A DNA stretch of 64,000 bases from Mus musculus (lineage: Eukaryota > Chordata > Mammalia > Rodentia > Muridae), in the NCBI RefSeq assembly GCF_000001635.26, contig NC_000067.6, forward strand, positions 24,760,011-24,824,010. Direction: 5' to 3'. The position numbers and the translations under genes are program-made. Position 1 is the first letter of the stretch. Every line of letters starts with the position of its first letter. Under the pieces are notes generated by a model that did no database searches, was not told where the DNA came from, and saw nothing but the letters and a program-made list of their open reading frames with translations. Shown one piece after another: positions 44,591-54,197 of this stretch.

Positions 44591-46428
44591 TTAATTTTTG
44601 AGCATAGATAGCCAGATTTCAGGGGAGGCCCCTTGCTTGATGGCAGCAAGTGCTTGAGTTATCACAACCTTGTCACGTGTTTGTTGGGTTCTGAGCTTGC
44701 AAACCAACCAGAGCATGACCACAAGTCCACAGCAGGTGGCAACACCAAATAAACCTACCCCCACCCATTCCTTAAAATAAGAAAAGACAGATGAAATCCA
44801 GGAGGAGAGGCCCTCTGTCAATGACAGGTCCACTCGTGTCGAGTTGATCTTTAGAACGGCTGCTCTCAGGGCCTCAAGGGTCTCATCGAATCATTCAGAC
44901 CAGTTTCTTGCAAGATATAAAGAAAGCTGTCTAGACAGATTAGCTGCATAAGTAAAATTTTCATATTGGACACTGGTAATGCACAGAGCTTCCAGTTTTC
45001 TTTCACAGCCCACTGGGCCATCTGGTATAGAACACCTATCTGTTCCTCCGCCAGGTCAAGGCGCTGATTCAAAATCATCAGCCCTCCCTTTTAACTTGGT
45101 ACTAGCAGAAGTTTGGACAGTGATGGCATCAGCCAGATCTGCTGAAAGCTAATTTAATTTTGTGCCTGATTGAACCGCACTAACCATAGCATACCCTGCA
45201 GCTGTAGCAGCAGCTGCACTGGCTGAAATTGCTATGATCACGGCAGCAGTAATGCCAAAATCTCTCTTTTGTCGAAACATAGATAAGGTGGAGGGTGTTT
45301 CCACCAGAACAGGGATTCAATGTGGGATCCGTGCCACCATGATCCCACGGGTGTTCTTTGTTACATCCCAACATTGAGAAATCCAACAAGAATCATTGGA
45401 ACAGACTTCAAATGAATCATTTGAAAGAATAAACAAGAAAGGGGGGTAAACACAGACTGGGGTAGATGGATAATTAATCTGGTTTACCAAAGTTTTATTG
45501 AACCCAGTGATCTCTACACTGGTATTAGTATATCCATAAGAGTCCTGGAAGGCATCATGTATTCCCCAATACTGAGCAAATCTTGAGATGCCAGTAAAAG
45601 AAGCCTTTCCAACTGCTCCTCCCTGGATAAAGATCAAAGGATTGAGTTCTGTACAACTGCCATTGACTCCACAAAGCACCCACTGTGAAAGGGATGCATT
45701 CTAAAGTCCTGTATGAAAAGTCCCTTTTTCATAACAAATTCCTTCTCTGGGTCATCTATCATGTTGGGAGAAAAGGAAAAGGTTTTACTCTGATCTGCCC
45801 AACGAGTGATGGAGGATTGACAATCAGACCAAGGCAGGATCAGCCCTTCATCTTCCAAACTACAATGAGGGGCTATTTTTGGTTGGTGTGGACGTTCTTT
45901 GTCTGAAAAGTTAGGTGGTAGAAATGTACCATTAACCAAATTTACCTCCTGCCAAAAGGTCCGATTTGTAAAGATTATATCTACATTGGAAGTATCTTGG
46001 GTTGTGCTCACCCAACCTCCTCGATGCTCATTAAACTTCCCCAAAGCTCAGGCTGTGAGGTTGATACAATTTCCTGGTCCATTAATTTGAAAACATAAAG
46101 AACCCTGTTCTAGTAAAGAGCGATTTTCTCCTAATGGTGCTCAGGTGGGATCATAGGGTAAATATGGCAAATCCACTGTTTTATCAGTAGTAAAGAATTT
46201 TGGAAAAACTATAGCATCATGGTGAACTGGCATTGGTTTAGGAAAAGTCGAGAGAATAGTCCATCTCTGCTCGCCCATTATACTAGGAACCTGAGACAAG
46301 TTCAGCATTGTCAGGATCAGGAACAGTCCTCGGGAGGTCAGCATCTTCTGCACCATCCTTGATGAATATCCTGCGGGTGAGTCGTTCCGGCAGCCAAAAT
46401 GGGTTGTCTTCACTCTGTGGAAAAACAC
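44591..46428 (-). pseudogene. Retroviral env remnant (IAPE-like)
   Basis: Read right to left, the region has a hydrophobic signal-peptide-like segment near its start (about 46290-46350), a surface-subunit region with several Asn-X-Ser/Thr sites and Cys residues (about 45320-46040), a helical ectodomain of the transmembrane subunit (about 44866-45078), and a strongly hydrophobic membrane anchor with a short tail (44591-44833). It is split over at least six reading-frame segments by stop codons and frameshifts, for example a TGA at 46141-46143 early in the surface subunit. A betaretrovirus/IAPE envelope is the best match. No functional glycoprotein can be made. Confidence 0.8.
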
Positions 46429-47060
46429 AAACAGCTCCCCGGGATCTGATTAAGATAGGATCCGGGCCTTTCCACTGACCAGTTAAAACATCCTTCCATT
46501 TGACCATTTCTTTTGGTCTATCAGGGTCTGAGCTATGTCGCTCAGCTGCAGAGCGTCCCTGCTCGTCGAGATTCAAAAAATTAAGTGTAAAGAGTGCCAT
46601 AGATACCGCTACTCTTGGCACTGAGGGCAGAGTCTCATCAACTCCCCTTTTTGTTTTATAAGATAAGATTTGAGTGTGCGGTGGGCACGTTCCACAATGC
46701 CTTGTCCTTGAGGATTATAAGGAAGGCCAGTCAAGTGAGTAACATCCATTTGATGACAAAATTGTTGAAATTTAGTAGAAGTATATGCTGGCCCATTATC
46801 CGTTTTAAGAATTGTGGGCTTGCCCCAAGCACTCCACGCTTCTAGGCAGTGCTGTATAACATGAGAGGCTTTTTCACCTGTTAAAGGTGTGGCAAACATT
46901 ACACCAGAGCAGGTGTCAATAGAAACATGTAAATATTGATTTCTCCCAAAGGAGGAAATATGAATGACATCCATTTGCCAGACCTGTAATGGCCTGACAC
47001 CACGAGGGTTTACCCCTACATGAGGAGTAGGTAAAAATTGACAACTACCTCTGCACATAA
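46283..47060 (-). pseudogene. Retroviral integrase, pol remnant
   Basis: The catalytic core is clear in the frame 47376-46609: Asp at residue 136 (in a WQMD motif), Asp at 193 (KTDNG) and Glu at 229 (VERAH), the D,D-35-E arrangement of retroviral integrases. The zinc-binding N-terminal domain is mostly missing because of the upstream deletion. The C-terminal DNA-binding domain continues in another frame (46283-46621; WKDVLTG and WLPERLTRR are typical of betaretroviruses), so there is one frameshift near 46620. Its end overlaps the start of env, as usual in this group. Confidence 0.88.
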
Positions 47061-47763
47061 AGCGGAGGTGCACTAGGACCCTGAAGCCGACAGTCTGGAG
47101 GCCGAGCAGCAAGCTGGCTTTCGCCAGCCGCTTTTTGCCTTTTTCTGGACTGAGTAGCTTACATTTTATCTTGCTGGTACCTTTCTCCCTTATAACGAAC
47201 TGATTCCTCCTCCAAGTCCGTTTCTTCAGAGGCGCTAACTCCTTCATCTGGTTCTGAGCTACTAAGAGCTGCTTAAATTCAACCAGTGGCGGGTAGAGGC
47301 TCCTTTCCTTATGTGCCTCTCCAGCTCGATCTCCCTTCTTCTCTCCCTTTCCATCCCTTTTTCTTATCTCTCCCAAGGCATTCTTTCCTTTATATCTCTT
47401 TTCCTCGGGCTCAAGGCCCGTGGAAAGGCCTAAATTCTTCAGTGCACTTTGTTTCCTCTCTACTTTTACTCTCTCTCCCCGCTCTACCTCTGATAGACCT
47501 TTCTTGAATTTCGTCCAGAACTTTCTGCCCCGCTTCTACCATTTGCTGACGATTTCACCAATTTCCATAGCGGCATAATCCCTGCTTTAAGTTTGCCGTT
47601 CTGCTGTTCCCTAACTAGATCTCCTTTCAGTTTGTCCCAAGAGGCGACAGTTAATGACCCTGAGCAAGCATACCATGGTGCAACACGGTCTATCTCTCTG
47701 ACAAATCCTTCTAAGGTCTTAGTGGCGATTTTTAGGCCACACTGCTTCAGGACCTAGCATAAG
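47061..47763 (-). pseudogene. Retroviral gag N-terminal remnant
   Basis: On the minus strand the matrix-type start of gag can be followed from about 47763, with CGLK and PWYACSG-like motifs of IAP/MMTV-type matrix. Stop codons and frameshifts follow around 47540-47580. A lysine-rich region is open from 47376 and includes a SLYPPL motif typical of late matrix/phosphoprotein. It ends at the deletion junction near 47045-47060, where it runs in frame into integrase. Confidence 0.75.
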
Positions 47764-48076
47764 GCCACTACTATAGAATGGGAGATTCCCATACTGCAGC
47801 TGTCCAGGCATGACCCGACTGAAATTGATCGCTGTCCAGGCGCTGTCCAGGCCTGACCGCGACTAAGAACCAGTCAGCAGTTCCAGTGGTGGAAACAAAA
47901 CGAAACCAAAAGGAAAAGTGTAATCGCCGTGCAAACAATCAAAAGGGCTTCTAACTCTGGAGAAATTTCAAGATTGTACGTACCTTGTAGAGCCTTTTGT
48001 CCCACGGTTCTGATTCTGCCCCGCGAACGAGGGATCTTCCTTGCGCCAGTGTGATGACAGTTCCTGGGTTATTCGG
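47764..48076 (-). other. Proviral leader with primer-site remnant
   Basis: Next to the 5' LTR, the complement of 48062-48078 reads CACCGAATAACCCAGGA, which resembles a decayed tRNA-Phe primer-binding site, as used by IAPs. The IAP leader motif CTGGCGCAAGGAAGATCCC follows, then a possible splice donor (complement of about 47980-47990). Confidence 0.65.
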
Positions 48077-48435
48077 TGAGACGCAACAAACCAGAATCTT
48101 CCGCGGCAAAAGCTTTATTGCTTGCTTCTCAGGAAGATCCCAAATTGGGAAAATGGCGCTGCTTTTATAATCCGAAGCGTTACGTTTCAGCACCTGATAT
48201 GGCGTGACAGCTCCCAATTCGTTGCTTGCCCATCACCCCACTATTACACCCCGAGAATGGGAGTGACTAGGAGTGAATTCACTCTTGCACCTGCGTACAA
48301 GGCTTGTTTACTAGTTAGGCACAACAGAGGCCCACGCCATCTTATAATGGCGATTGCTCGCGGCACACACGGCTCTCCTCAGAGATTACTGGCGGCACGC
48401 ACACGATTGCTCGCAGCACGTACTGGCTCTCAACA
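48077..48435 (-). mobile_element. 5' LTR of IAP-related provirus
   Basis: 359 bases. It is the counterpart of 43994-44324, but the final ~20 bases of U5 are missing or replaced, and U3 has about 52 extra bases at its start (about 48360-48412), a partial repeat of the GATTGCTCGC...GGCTCTC segment. TATA and AATAAA signals are retained. Confidence 0.88.
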
Positions 48436-51400
48436 TGCATCCTATCAGATCACCATGGACTAAGGCTGATCTTCAATAAAAAAATAAATAATAGAAAGCC
48501 AACATTCACATGGAAACTGAACAACACTCTTCTCAATGATACCTTGGTCAAGGAAGGAATAAAGAAAGAAATTAAGGACTTTTTGGAGTTTAATGAAAAT
48601 GAAGCCACAACATACCCAAACTTATGGGACACAATGAAAGCATTCCTAAGAGGAAAACTCATAGCTCTGAGTGCCTCCAAAAAGAAACTAGAGAGAGCAC
48701 ACATTAGCAGCTTGACAACACACCTAAAAGGTCTAGAAGAAAAGGAAGCAAATTCACCCAAGAGGAGTAGATGGCAGGACATAATCAAACTCAGGGGTGA
48801 AATCAACCAAGTGGAAACAAGAAGAACTATTCAAAGAATTAACCAAACGAGGAGTTGGTTCTTTGAGAAAATCAACAAGATAAATAAACCCTTAGCTAGA
48901 CTCACTAAAGGGCACAGGGACAAAATCCTAATTAACAAAATCAGAAATGAAAAGGGAGACATAACAACAGATCCTGAAGAAATCCAAAACACCATCAGAT
49001 CCTTCTACAAAAGGCTATACTCAACAAAACTGGAAAACCTGGACGAAATGAACAAATTTCTGGACAGATACCAGGTACCAAAGTTGAATCAGGATCAAGT
49101 TGACCTTCTAAACAGTCCCATGTCCCCTAAAGAAATAGAAGCAGTTATTAATAGTCTCCCAGCCAAAAAAAGCCCAGGACCAGATGGGTTTAGTGCAGAG
49201 TTCTGTCAGACCTTCAAAGAAGACCTAATTCCAGTTCTTCACAAACTATTCCACAAAATAGAAACGGAAGGTACTCTACCCAACTCATTCTATCAAGCCA
49301 CAATTACTCTGATACCTAAACCACAAAGAGACCCAACAAAGATAGAGAACTTCAGACCAATTTCCCTTATGAATATCGATGCAAAAATCCTCAATAAAGT
49401 TCTCGCTAACCGAATCAAAGAACACATCAAAACAATCATCCATCCTGACCAAGTAGGTTTTATTCCAGGGATGCAGGGATGGTTTGATATATGGAAATCC
49501 ATCAATGTAATCCATTATATAAACAAACTCAAAGACAAAAACCACATGATCATCTCGTTAGATGCATAAAAAGCATTTTACAAGATCCAACACCCATTCA
49601 TGATAAAAAGTCTTGGAAAGATCAGGAATTCAAGGCCCATACCTAAACATGATAAAAGCAATCTACAGCAAACCAGTAGCCAACATCAAAGTAAATGGAG
49701 AGAAGCTGGAAGCAATCCCACTAAAATCAGGGACTAGAAAAGGCTGCCCACTTTCTCCCTACCTTTTCAACATAGTACTTGAAGTAAGCCAGAGCAATTC
49801 GACAACAAAAGGAGATCAAGGGGATACAATTTGGAAAAGAGGAAGTCAAAATATCACTTTTTGCAGATGATATGATAGTATATATAAGTGACCCTAAAAA
49901 TTCCACTAGAGAACTCCTAAACCTGGTAAACAGCTTCGGTGAAGTAGCTGGATATAAAATTAACTCAAACAAGTCAATGGCCTTTCTCTACACAAAGAAT
50001 AAACAGGCTGAGAAAGAAATTAGGGAAACAACACCCTTCTTAATAGTCACAAATAATATAAAATATCTCGGCTTGACTCTAACTAAGGAAGTGAAAGATC
50101 TGTATGATAAAAACTTCAAGTCTCTGAAGAAAGAAATTAAAGAAGATCTCAGAAGATGGAAAGCTCTCCCATGCTCATGGATTGGCAGGATCAACATTGT
50201 AGAAATGGCTATCTTGCCAAAAGCAATCTACAGATTCAATGCAATCCCCATCAAAATTCCAACTCAATTCTTCAACGAATTAGAAGGAGCAATCGGCAAA
50301 TTCATCTGGAATAACAGAAAACCGAGGATAGCAAAAACTCTTCTCAAGGATAAAAGAACCTCTGGTGGAATCACCATGCCGGACCTAAAACTGTACAACA
50401 GAGCAATTGTGATCAAAACTGCATGGTACTGGTATAGTGACAGACAAGTAGACCAATGGAACAGAATTGAAGACCCAGAGATGAATCCACACACCTATGG
50501 TCACTTGATCTTTGACAAGGGAGCTAAAACCATCCAGTGGAAAAAAGACAGCATTTTCAACAAATGGTGCTGGCACAACTGGCAGTTATCATGTAGAAGA
50601 ATGCGAATTGATCCATTTCTATCTCCGTGTACTAAGGTCAAATCTAAGTGGATTAAGGAACTCCACATAAAACCAGAGACACTGAAACTTATAGAGGAGA
50701 AAGTGGGGAAAAGCCTTGAAGATATGGGTACAGGGGAAAAATTCCTGAATAGAACAGCAATGGCTTGTGCTGTAAGATCAAGAATCTATAAATTGTACCT
50801 CATAAAATTGCAAAGCTTCTGCAAAGCAAAAGACACCGTCAATAACACAAAAAGTCCACCAACAGATTGGGAAAGGATCTTTACCTATCCCAAATCGGAT
50901 AGGGGACTAATATCCAATATATATAAAGAACTGAAGAAGGTGGACTCCAGAAAATCAAATAACCCCATTAAAAAACGGGGCTCAGAGCTAAACAAAGAAT
51001 TCTCACCTGAGGAATACCGAATGGCAGAGAAGCACCTGAAAAAATGTTCAACATCCTTAATCATCAGGGAAATGCAAATCAAAACAACACTGAGATTCCA
51101 CTTCACTCCAGTCAGAATGGCTAAGATCAAAAACTCAGGTGACAGCAGATGCTGGCGAGGATGTGGAGAAAGGGGAACACTCCTCCATTATTGGTGGGAT
51201 TGCAAGCTTGTACAACCACTCTGGAAATCAGTCTGGCGGTTCCTCAGAAAATTGGACATAGTACTACTGGAGGATCCAGCAATACCTCTCCTGGGCATAT
51301 ATCCAGAAGATGTCCCAACCGGTAAGAAGAACACATGCTCCACTATGTTCATAGCAGCCTTGTTTATAATAGCCAGAAGCTGGAAAGAACCCAGATGCCC

Positions 51401-51587
51401 CTCAACAGAGGAATGGATACAGAAAATGTGGATACATTTACACAATGGAATACTACTCAGCTATTAAAAAAATGAATTTATGAAATTCCTAGGCAAATGG
51501 ATGGACCTGGAGGGTATCATCCTGAGTGAAGTAACCCAATCACAAAGGAACTCCCATAATATGTACTCACTGATAAGTGGATATTAG

Positions 51588-52307
51588 CCCAGAAACTTAG
51601 GATACCCAAGATATAAGATACAACTTGCCAAACACATGAAATTCAAGAAGAACGAAGACCAAAGTGTGGACACTTTACCCTTTCTTAGAAATGGTAACAA
51701 AACACCCATAGAAGGAGTTACAGAGACAAAATTTGGAGCTGTGACGAAAGGATGGACCATCTAGTGATTGCCATATGCAGGGTTCCATCCCATAATTAGC
51801 TTCCAAATTCTGACACCATTGCATACACTAGCAAGATTTCGCTGAAAGGACCCAGATATAGCTCTCTCTTGTGAGACTATGCCGGGGCCTAGCAAACACA
51901 GAAGTGGATGATCACAGTCAGCTATTGGATGGGTCACACGGCCCCTAATGGAGGAGCTAGAGAAATTACCCAAGGAGCTAAAGGGATCTGCAACCCTATA
52001 GGTGAAACAACAATATGAACTAACCAGTACCCGGGAGCTCTTGTCTTTAGCTGCATATGTATCAAAAGATGGCCTAGTCGGTCATCACTGCAAAGAGAGG
52101 CCCATTGGACTTGCAAACTTTATATGCCCCAGTACAGGGGAACGCCAGGGCCAAAAAGGGGCAGTGGGTGGGTAGGGGATTGGGGGGGTGGGTATGGGGG
52201 ACCTTTGGGATAGCATTGAAAATGTAAACGAGGAAAATACCTAATTAAAAAAAAAAGAAAAAAGAAAATCCCTCATAGGCATTTACCGGGGCGGGGGGGG
52301 GGGGGGG
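51588..52307 (+). other. L1 3' UTR, tail and poly-G segment
   Basis: Typical murine L1 3' UTR with a G-rich polypurine stretch at about 52150-52200 and 'GAAAATGTAAACGAGGAAAA' before an A-rich tail (about 52230-52267). Between tail and target duplication lie 25 non-L1 bases and a run of about fifteen G residues. Confidence 0.85.
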
Positions 52308-52322
52308 AGAAATCTCACCAGA
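52308..52322 (+). repeat. L1 target-site duplication, right copy
   Basis: Perfect repeat of 41693-41707. Confidence 0.95.
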
Positions 52323-52493
52323 AATCCCATTTGGACACAAAGGACATGAACTAATCTCCACTCCTCTATGTAAGCCTTGTGTCTCTTGGTTTTATTTGAT
52401 CAGATTATAATTCCATCCAAAGCAGCTGCACAATCATGCTCTACTTCCATCAACAGAAAAGAGTAAAAGAAAAAAATACATTTTTGTAGCAAC

Positions 52494-52823
52494 TGTATGA
52501 GTCAGAGCTCTCTAGAGTGATGGAATGTATAAAGTAAGTCATTAGAAAAGTGGGAGCAAGAAGACAGAGAGAGCAAAAGTTTGCTCTTCCAATGTCCCTA
52601 TATAGGATTGAAGCAGAAGATGTGGCCCAGGTTAGAGGTAAGACTTCTCATCTTAGAAGATCTGGATTAAAGGTATGCCTTCTTACCTCAAAGATCTAGA
52701 TTAGAAGGGGATTCTCCTACTTTATATTAACCAAGAGTCCCGCACAGGTGTTCCCCTCTATTTCTTTTTTATTTTAGTTAATTCTTGATGCATGTAACTT
52801 GGCAACCAAGAATGACCCTCACA
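52494..52823 (-). mobile_element. LTR-like interspersed repeat (family copy 3)
   Basis: Bounded by CAGAGCTCTCTAGAGTGATG and 'TTGGCAACCAAGAATGACCC' then TCACA. It shares its ends and 'GAAGATGTGGCCCAGGTTAG' with the 16411 copy but lacks the B1-like insert. Strand is inferred. Confidence 0.5.
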
Positions 52824-53224
52824 GCAACCTTTAGAAATTCAGTATATGAGCTACCCAAAATAGTGTGTGTGGATAATAGTAATATGATCACTAGTGACTC
52901 TCCTTTGAGGAGCCCATACTCACACTTAGATATTTCCTACTTTCTCCCTATTTTCCTTCATGATGCTCACTTGGATATGTCCTGGTTTCTGTATGCATAC
53001 CTCTCTGTCTCGAAACCCTTACTTAAAGCCTACACGAAAGTATCTTTAACCAAACCTCCAGCTTTGCATCTAACTGGTTATGGCTATAATTCTTTTCTGC
53101 ACCAATGCCATGAATCCTGGTTTGGTTTGAGTCAAATTCCTAAAAGACTTAGGGACCTCTTCAGGCTGCCAAAGTTGTCAGTATAGAGCTGGCTCTCTGA
53201 CTCTCATTACTGCCAAAACTGCAT
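52824..53224. other. Unique DNA
   Basis: The frame at 52785-53186 (133 codons) has no recognisable domain, and its start lies in the adjacent repeat. I regard it as chance. Confidence 0.4.
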
Positions 53225-53415
53225 GACTTATTTATTGTTCTATTGCTGTTAAAGAGAGAAGCTGAAAAAGGCTACTAACTGTTATAAGAGAAATCATTTA
53301 ATTGGTGATTGCATATAATTTCAGAGGGTTAGTCCATGATGGTTGTGGTTAGAAGCAGACAGGAATGGTTCTAGAGTAGCTGAGAACTTTGTATCCTGAT
53401 CCTCAGGCAGCTGGC

Positions 53416-53416
<1 letters not shown>

Positions 53417-53484
<68 letters not shown>

Positions 53485-53651
53485 GAGAGAGAGACAGAGA
53501 GAGACAGAGACAGACAGAGAGACAGAGACACAGAGAGAGAGAGGGAGAGAGAGGGAGAGACAGAGAGAGAGACAGAGACAGAGACAGAAACACAGAGAGA
53601 GACAGAGAAAGAGACAGAGAGAGAGACAGAGAAAGAGACAGAGAGAGAGAC

Positions 53652-53682
<31 letters not shown>

Positions 53683-53758
53683 GAAACAGAGACAGACAGA
53701 GAAACAGAAGGAGGGGGTGTGTGGAAAAATACAAAGAGAGACAAAGAGAGACAGAGAC
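53417..53758. repeat. (GA)n / (GACA)n composite microsatellite
   Basis: About 340 bases: a pure GA run first (53417-53476), then mixed GAGA/GACA units. It sits where relatives of this LTR carry a short GA tract. The long open frames on both strands come only from this array. Confidence 0.96.
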
Positions 53759-53790
53759 ACTGGGCCTAACATGGGTTTTTGAAATCTCAG

Positions 53791-54018
53791 ATCTCAGGCT
53801 GGAGAGATGGCTCAGCAATAAAGAGAACTGACTGTTCTTCAAGAAGTCCTGAGTTCAATTCCCAGCAACCACATGGTGGTTTACAACCATTTATAATAGG
53901 ATCTGATGCCTTCTTCTGGTGTGTCTGAAGAGAGCAACAGTGTACTCACATATATAAAATAAGTAAATCTTGAATATGAAGGTGAAGAAGAGGAAGAGGA
54001 AGAAAAGAAAGAAGAAAA
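53791..54018 (+). mobile_element. B2 SINE with 10-bp target duplication
   Basis: B2 body from GGCTGGAGAGATGGCTCAGC (53797) to AAATAAGTAAATCTTG, followed by a long GAA-rich tail. Perfect 10-bp duplications GAAATCTCAG at 53781-53790 and 54019-54028. Confidence 0.95.
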
Positions 54019-54197
54019 GAAATCTCAGCACCCATCCCCAGTGATATACCTCCTCCCACAAGCACACAGCTGCTTCTAAAAGGACACAGCTGCTTCTACA
54101 AGGACACACCTCTTATTTTTTTCCCCAACTGTGAACTGAGTGTGCAAACACAGGGACCTGCCCACTTTGGGCCATTTTCACCCCAACCACCATACAA

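Larger units (their letters stand above)
43994..48435 (-). mobile_element. IAP-related provirus with env, internally deleted
   Basis: A minus-strand provirus with LTRs at 43994-44324 (3') and 48077-48435 (5'), flanked by a perfect 6-bp duplication TGCATC (43988-43993 and 48436-48441). The leader contains CTGGCGCAAGGAAGATCCC (complement), a hallmark of IAP leaders. In transcription order: 5' LTR, leader with splice-donor-like AAGGTACGT, gag start, a deletion removing the rest of gag, protease, RT and RNase H, then integrase, env, polypurine tract and 3' LTR. Presence of env points to the IAPE group. Every coding region is broken, so it is defective. It post-dates the L1 it interrupts. Confidence 0.9.
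43296..51587 (+). pseudogene. L1 ORF2 (endonuclease / reverse transcriptase), interrupted
   Basis: ORF2p nicks target DNA and reverse-transcribes L1 RNA. The endonuclease starts at ATG 43296, with Asn in SLNINCLNSP and Glu in LQETHL visible; a frameshift near 43880 ends the frame at 43937. The provirus enters at 43994, a few codons before the catalytic Ser-Asp-His-His. ORF2 resumes at 48442; 48544-49569 covers the linker and the start of the RT, ending in a TAA at 49567-49569 within motif A, where the following KAF-Asp is also Tyr. A second piece (49613-49870) and a third with the catalytic FADD at 49860-49871 lie in different frames. The third runs through the C-terminal domain to 51467, after a one-base insertion near 51430. 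The normal end is TAG 51585-51587. Confidence 0.93.
41708..52307 (+). mobile_element. Full-length L1 (F-type), split by an IAP-related provirus
   Basis: A complete L1 architecture: 5' UTR with one F-type monomer (41708-42183), ORF1 (42184-43256), ORF2 (43296-51587, interrupted), 3' UTR and A-rich tail. Without the provirus it is about 6.2 kb, the normal size. The 15-bp duplication shows that it is a genuine single insertion. It cannot be autonomous: ORF1 has a frameshift, ORF2 has a nonsense change and frameshifts, and a 4.4-kb provirus sits in the endonuclease domain. Confidence 0.95.
53225..54197 (-). mobile_element. MT/MaLR-type LTR, expanded and split
   Basis: Left part 'TTATTGTTCTATTGCTGTTA' to 'CCTGATCCTCAGGCAGCTGG', right part 'GGGCCTAACATGGGTTTTTG' and 'CACCCATCCCCAGTGATATA' to 'CACTTTGGGCCATTTTCA' and AACCACCATACA. 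A GA/GACA array (53417-53758) and a B2 (53791-54018) account for the extra length. A small CACAGCTGCTTCTA duplication lies near 54065-54100. Confidence 0.7.

Noticed and set aside
44591..46428. Possible domesticated (syncytin-like) envelope gene
   Set aside because: The region is broken by many stops and frameshifts and has no continuous frame that could be kept by selection.
52785..53186. 133-codon plus-strand open frame
   Set aside because: It starts in an LTR-like repeat and continues in unassigned DNA. No domain is recognisable.
53321..53842. Long Ser/Leu and Arg/Glu-rich open frames on both strands
   Set aside because: They are translations of the GA/GACA microsatellite.
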